Positions 6,202 through 7,196 of a stretch of DNA of 7,196 bases are shown piece after piece. The position numbers were made by a program, and so were the translations under genes. The notes beneath the pieces are model-generated. The model did no database searches. It was not told where the DNA came from and worked only from the letters and a program-made list of their open reading frames with translations. The stretch comes from Candidatus Omnitrophota bacterium (GTDB lineage Bacteria > Omnitrophota > Gorgyraeia > Gygaellales > Profunditerraquicolaceae). Location of the stretch: NCBI GenBank assembly GCA_028715095.1, contig JAQUSM010000050.1:1-7196 (forward strand), written 5' to 3'. How positions within the stretch are numbered: the first letter of the stretch is position 1; the number at the start of each line of letters is the position of its first letter.

Positions 6202-6275
6202 TCGGGGCGACAGGACTTGAACCTGTGACCTCTTGAACCCCATTCAAGCGCTCTACCAAGCTGAGCCACGCCCCG
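6202..6275 (-). tRNA. tRNA-Pro (anticodon GGG)
   Basis: A complete 74-nt cloverleaf reads on the minus strand. The acceptor arms CGGGGCG and CGCCCCG pair in all seven positions, with discriminator A73. The D arm is GCTC/GAGC around AGCTTGGTA. The anticodon stem CTTGA/TCAAG encloses loop ATGGGGT, giving anticodon GGG followed by G37. The variable region is AGGTC. The T arm is ACAGG/CCTGT around TTCAAGT. C1-G72 with A73 is the bacterial tRNA-Pro identity pattern, and G36-G37 is the TrmD methylation context. It would read CCC and CCU codons. The bases after A73 are CTTAA, so the CCA end is not encoded and must be added by a CCA-adding enzyme. It lies 60 nt after gpsA on the same strand, possibly cotranscribed. 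Confidence 0.97.
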
Positions 6276-6288
6276 CGATACCTATCGC

Positions 6289-6320
6289 GCGCCGACGCAA
6301 TACCGATTTGCGTCGGGCGC
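6289..6320. repeat. GC-rich hairpin between gpsA and tRNA-Pro
   Basis: CCGACGCAA (6292-6300) pairs perfectly with 6308-6316 around a 7-nt loop. After a single bulged G (6317), three further G-C pairs extend the stem to 6289-6291/6318-6320. A second small hairpin (GCGAT/ATCGC, 6275-6288) sits directly against the tRNA 5' end. The large stem begins 15 nt after the gpsA stop. It lacks a U-run, so it could be a factor-dependent stop, an mRNA 3' protector, or a processing signal for tRNA release. Confidence 0.75.
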
Positions 6321-6335
6321 TGTTTCCTATCAAAT

Positions 6336-7196
6336 TTATTCTTCCCTGCTCTTTCTCGTCATTAAATCTCTGACTACCTGACGAGGGGATTTATTTAAAT
6401 AAAGCAGGCGGTATACTTCTTTTGTTATCGGCATATCCACCTTGTATTTTAAGCTTAAGGCATATGCGGATTTTGCGGTTGAGACTCCTTCGGCAACCAT
6501 CTGCATATGCTTGCAAATTTGTTTTAGTTTTTTCCCTTTACCTATCTGTTCCCCCACAAATCGATTTCGGCTTTGCCTGCTTATGCAGGTAGTGACCAGA
6601 TCCCCTAACCCGCTGATCCCGCTGAAAGTTTCAAGCCTTGCTCCCATAGCTTTACCTAACCTGGATATTTCCGCAAGCCCGCGGGCAAGGATCGCCGCTT
6701 TGGTATTGGTTCCAAACCCCAGCCCATCGGACACTCCGCAGGCAATAGCAATTACATTCTTCAGGCTGCCTCCCAATTCCACTCCGATAACATCAGGATT
6801 TGTATATACCCTGAATCTTTCAGTGCTGAATACCTGTTGAATGGTTTTGCGTATCTTTTTATCGTGCGAAGCGGCCACTATCGTAGTAGGTATGCCTTTA
6901 GCCACCTCCTGGGCGATAGTCGGGCCTGATAATACAGCTAATTTTACCGGGCCAAGCGTGGCATGAATAATTTCAGAGATCCTCTTGGAAGAACCTACCT
7001 CTATCCCTTTGGTAACGCTTAAAAAAATAGCACCTTTATCAAAATTTCCTTTAATTTTATTTAATACCCCTCTTGTGTACTGGGAAGGAATGGCCAATAC
7101 TATAATCTCCTTATCGGCAACCGCAGTTTCTATATCGCCGGTTATCTTGATTGACTGCGGGATCCTTACCCCCGGTAAGAATTTAGGATTAAACCT
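6336..7196 (-). CDS. gpsA: NAD(P)-dependent glycerol-3-phosphate dehydrogenase, N-terminus beyond window
   Basis: GpsA reduces dihydroxyacetone phosphate to sn-glycerol 3-phosphate for phospholipid synthesis in the cytoplasm. The frame is open to the window edge. The 33 codons before the TTG at 7095-7097 (NPKFLPGVRIP...ADKEIIV) match the family, so that TTG is an internal Leu codon and not the start. About 286 residues are visible; the N-terminal GxGxxG nucleotide loop, roughly the first 40-45 residues, is missing off the edge. Counted from that Leu, SVTKGIE (27-33), LSGPTIAQEVAKG (56-68), the signature GGSLKNVIAIACGVSDGLGFG (109-129) with catalytic Lys 113, and SGISGLGDLVTTC (159-171) are all present. 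The C-terminus (..MTRKSREE) and total length are normal. tRNA-Pro follows downstream on the same strand. Confidence 0.97.
   Translation of the reverse strand, partial: RFNPKFLPGVRIPQSIKITGDIETAVADKEIIVLAIPSQYTRGVLNKIKGNFDKGAIFLSVTKGIEVGSSKRISEIIHATLGPVKLAVLSGPTIAQEVAKGIPTTIVAASHDKKIRKTIQQVFSTERFRVYTNPDVIGVELGGSLKNVIAIACGVSDGLGFGTNTKAAILARGLAEISRLGKAMGARLETFSGISGLGDLVTTCISRQSRNRFVGEQIGKGKKLKQICKHMQMVAEGVSTAKSAYALSLKYKVDMPITKEVYRLLYLNKSPRQVVRDLMTRKSREE

Noticed and set aside
6202..6275. tRNA-Pro as an integration site for a mobile element
   Set aside because: No integrase, no duplicated tRNA 3' end and no change in gene style is visible on either side.
6442..6840. A 132-codon plus-strand frame opposite gpsA
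   Set aside because: It is antisense to the gpsA signature regions; its open length follows from gpsA codon use.
7095..7097. TTG as the start codon of gpsA
   Set aside because: The frame stays open to the window edge and the 33 codons upstream encode family-typical GpsA sequence, so the gene is truncated by the window.

Overview
This 7.2 kb chromosomal window comes from a bacterium. Every gene lies on the minus strand, so transcription runs from high to low coordinates. The base composition is moderately AT-rich, intergenic gaps are very short, and the proteins are rich in Lys and Ile. Tandem PilZ domains, hom-thrC, a stand-alone CoaB and a LemA/TPM pair occur together. To me this suggests an uncultured lineage such as Candidatus Omnitrophota. 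That is an impression from style and gene content; no marker gene here settles it.

Layout in transcription order. (1) 7196-6336: gpsA, the NAD(P)-dependent glycerol-3-phosphate dehydrogenase of phospholipid synthesis, lacking only its N-terminus at the window edge. (2) 6335-6276: a short spacer with a strong hairpin. (3) 6275-6202: tRNA-Pro with anticodon GGG and no encoded CCA. (4) 6201-6056: a gene-free spacer with two long hairpins of matching architecture and a possible sigma70-like promoter. (5) 6055-1: eight genes with junctions between an 11-nt overlap and a 27-nt gap, very probably one operon. These are a two-domain PilZ protein, a one-domain PilZ protein, hom (homoserine dehydrogenase with ACT domain), thrC (threonine synthase), a CoaB-like phosphopantothenate-cysteine ligase, a nucleotidyltransferase-fold protein that has lost its catalytic aspartates, a secreted and membrane-anchored TPM-domain (YgcG-like) protein with a poly-glycine tail, and the start of lemA.

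How the genes fit together. hom and thrC supply two steps of threonine synthesis; homoserine kinase, needed between them, is not in the window. CoaB serves coenzyme A synthesis. LemA and TPM proteins are a recurrent envelope-associated pair. The PilZ proteins keep the c-di-GMP-binding motifs in all three domains and sit at the head of the operon. Signalling, amino-acid synthesis, cofactor synthesis and envelope genes therefore seem to share one transcript. I see no mobile element, CRISPR array, phage gene or obvious defence system. The observations most worth a second look are the catalytically degenerate nucleotidyltransferase beside TPM/LemA, the triple PilZ array and the paired hairpins around 6101-6192.
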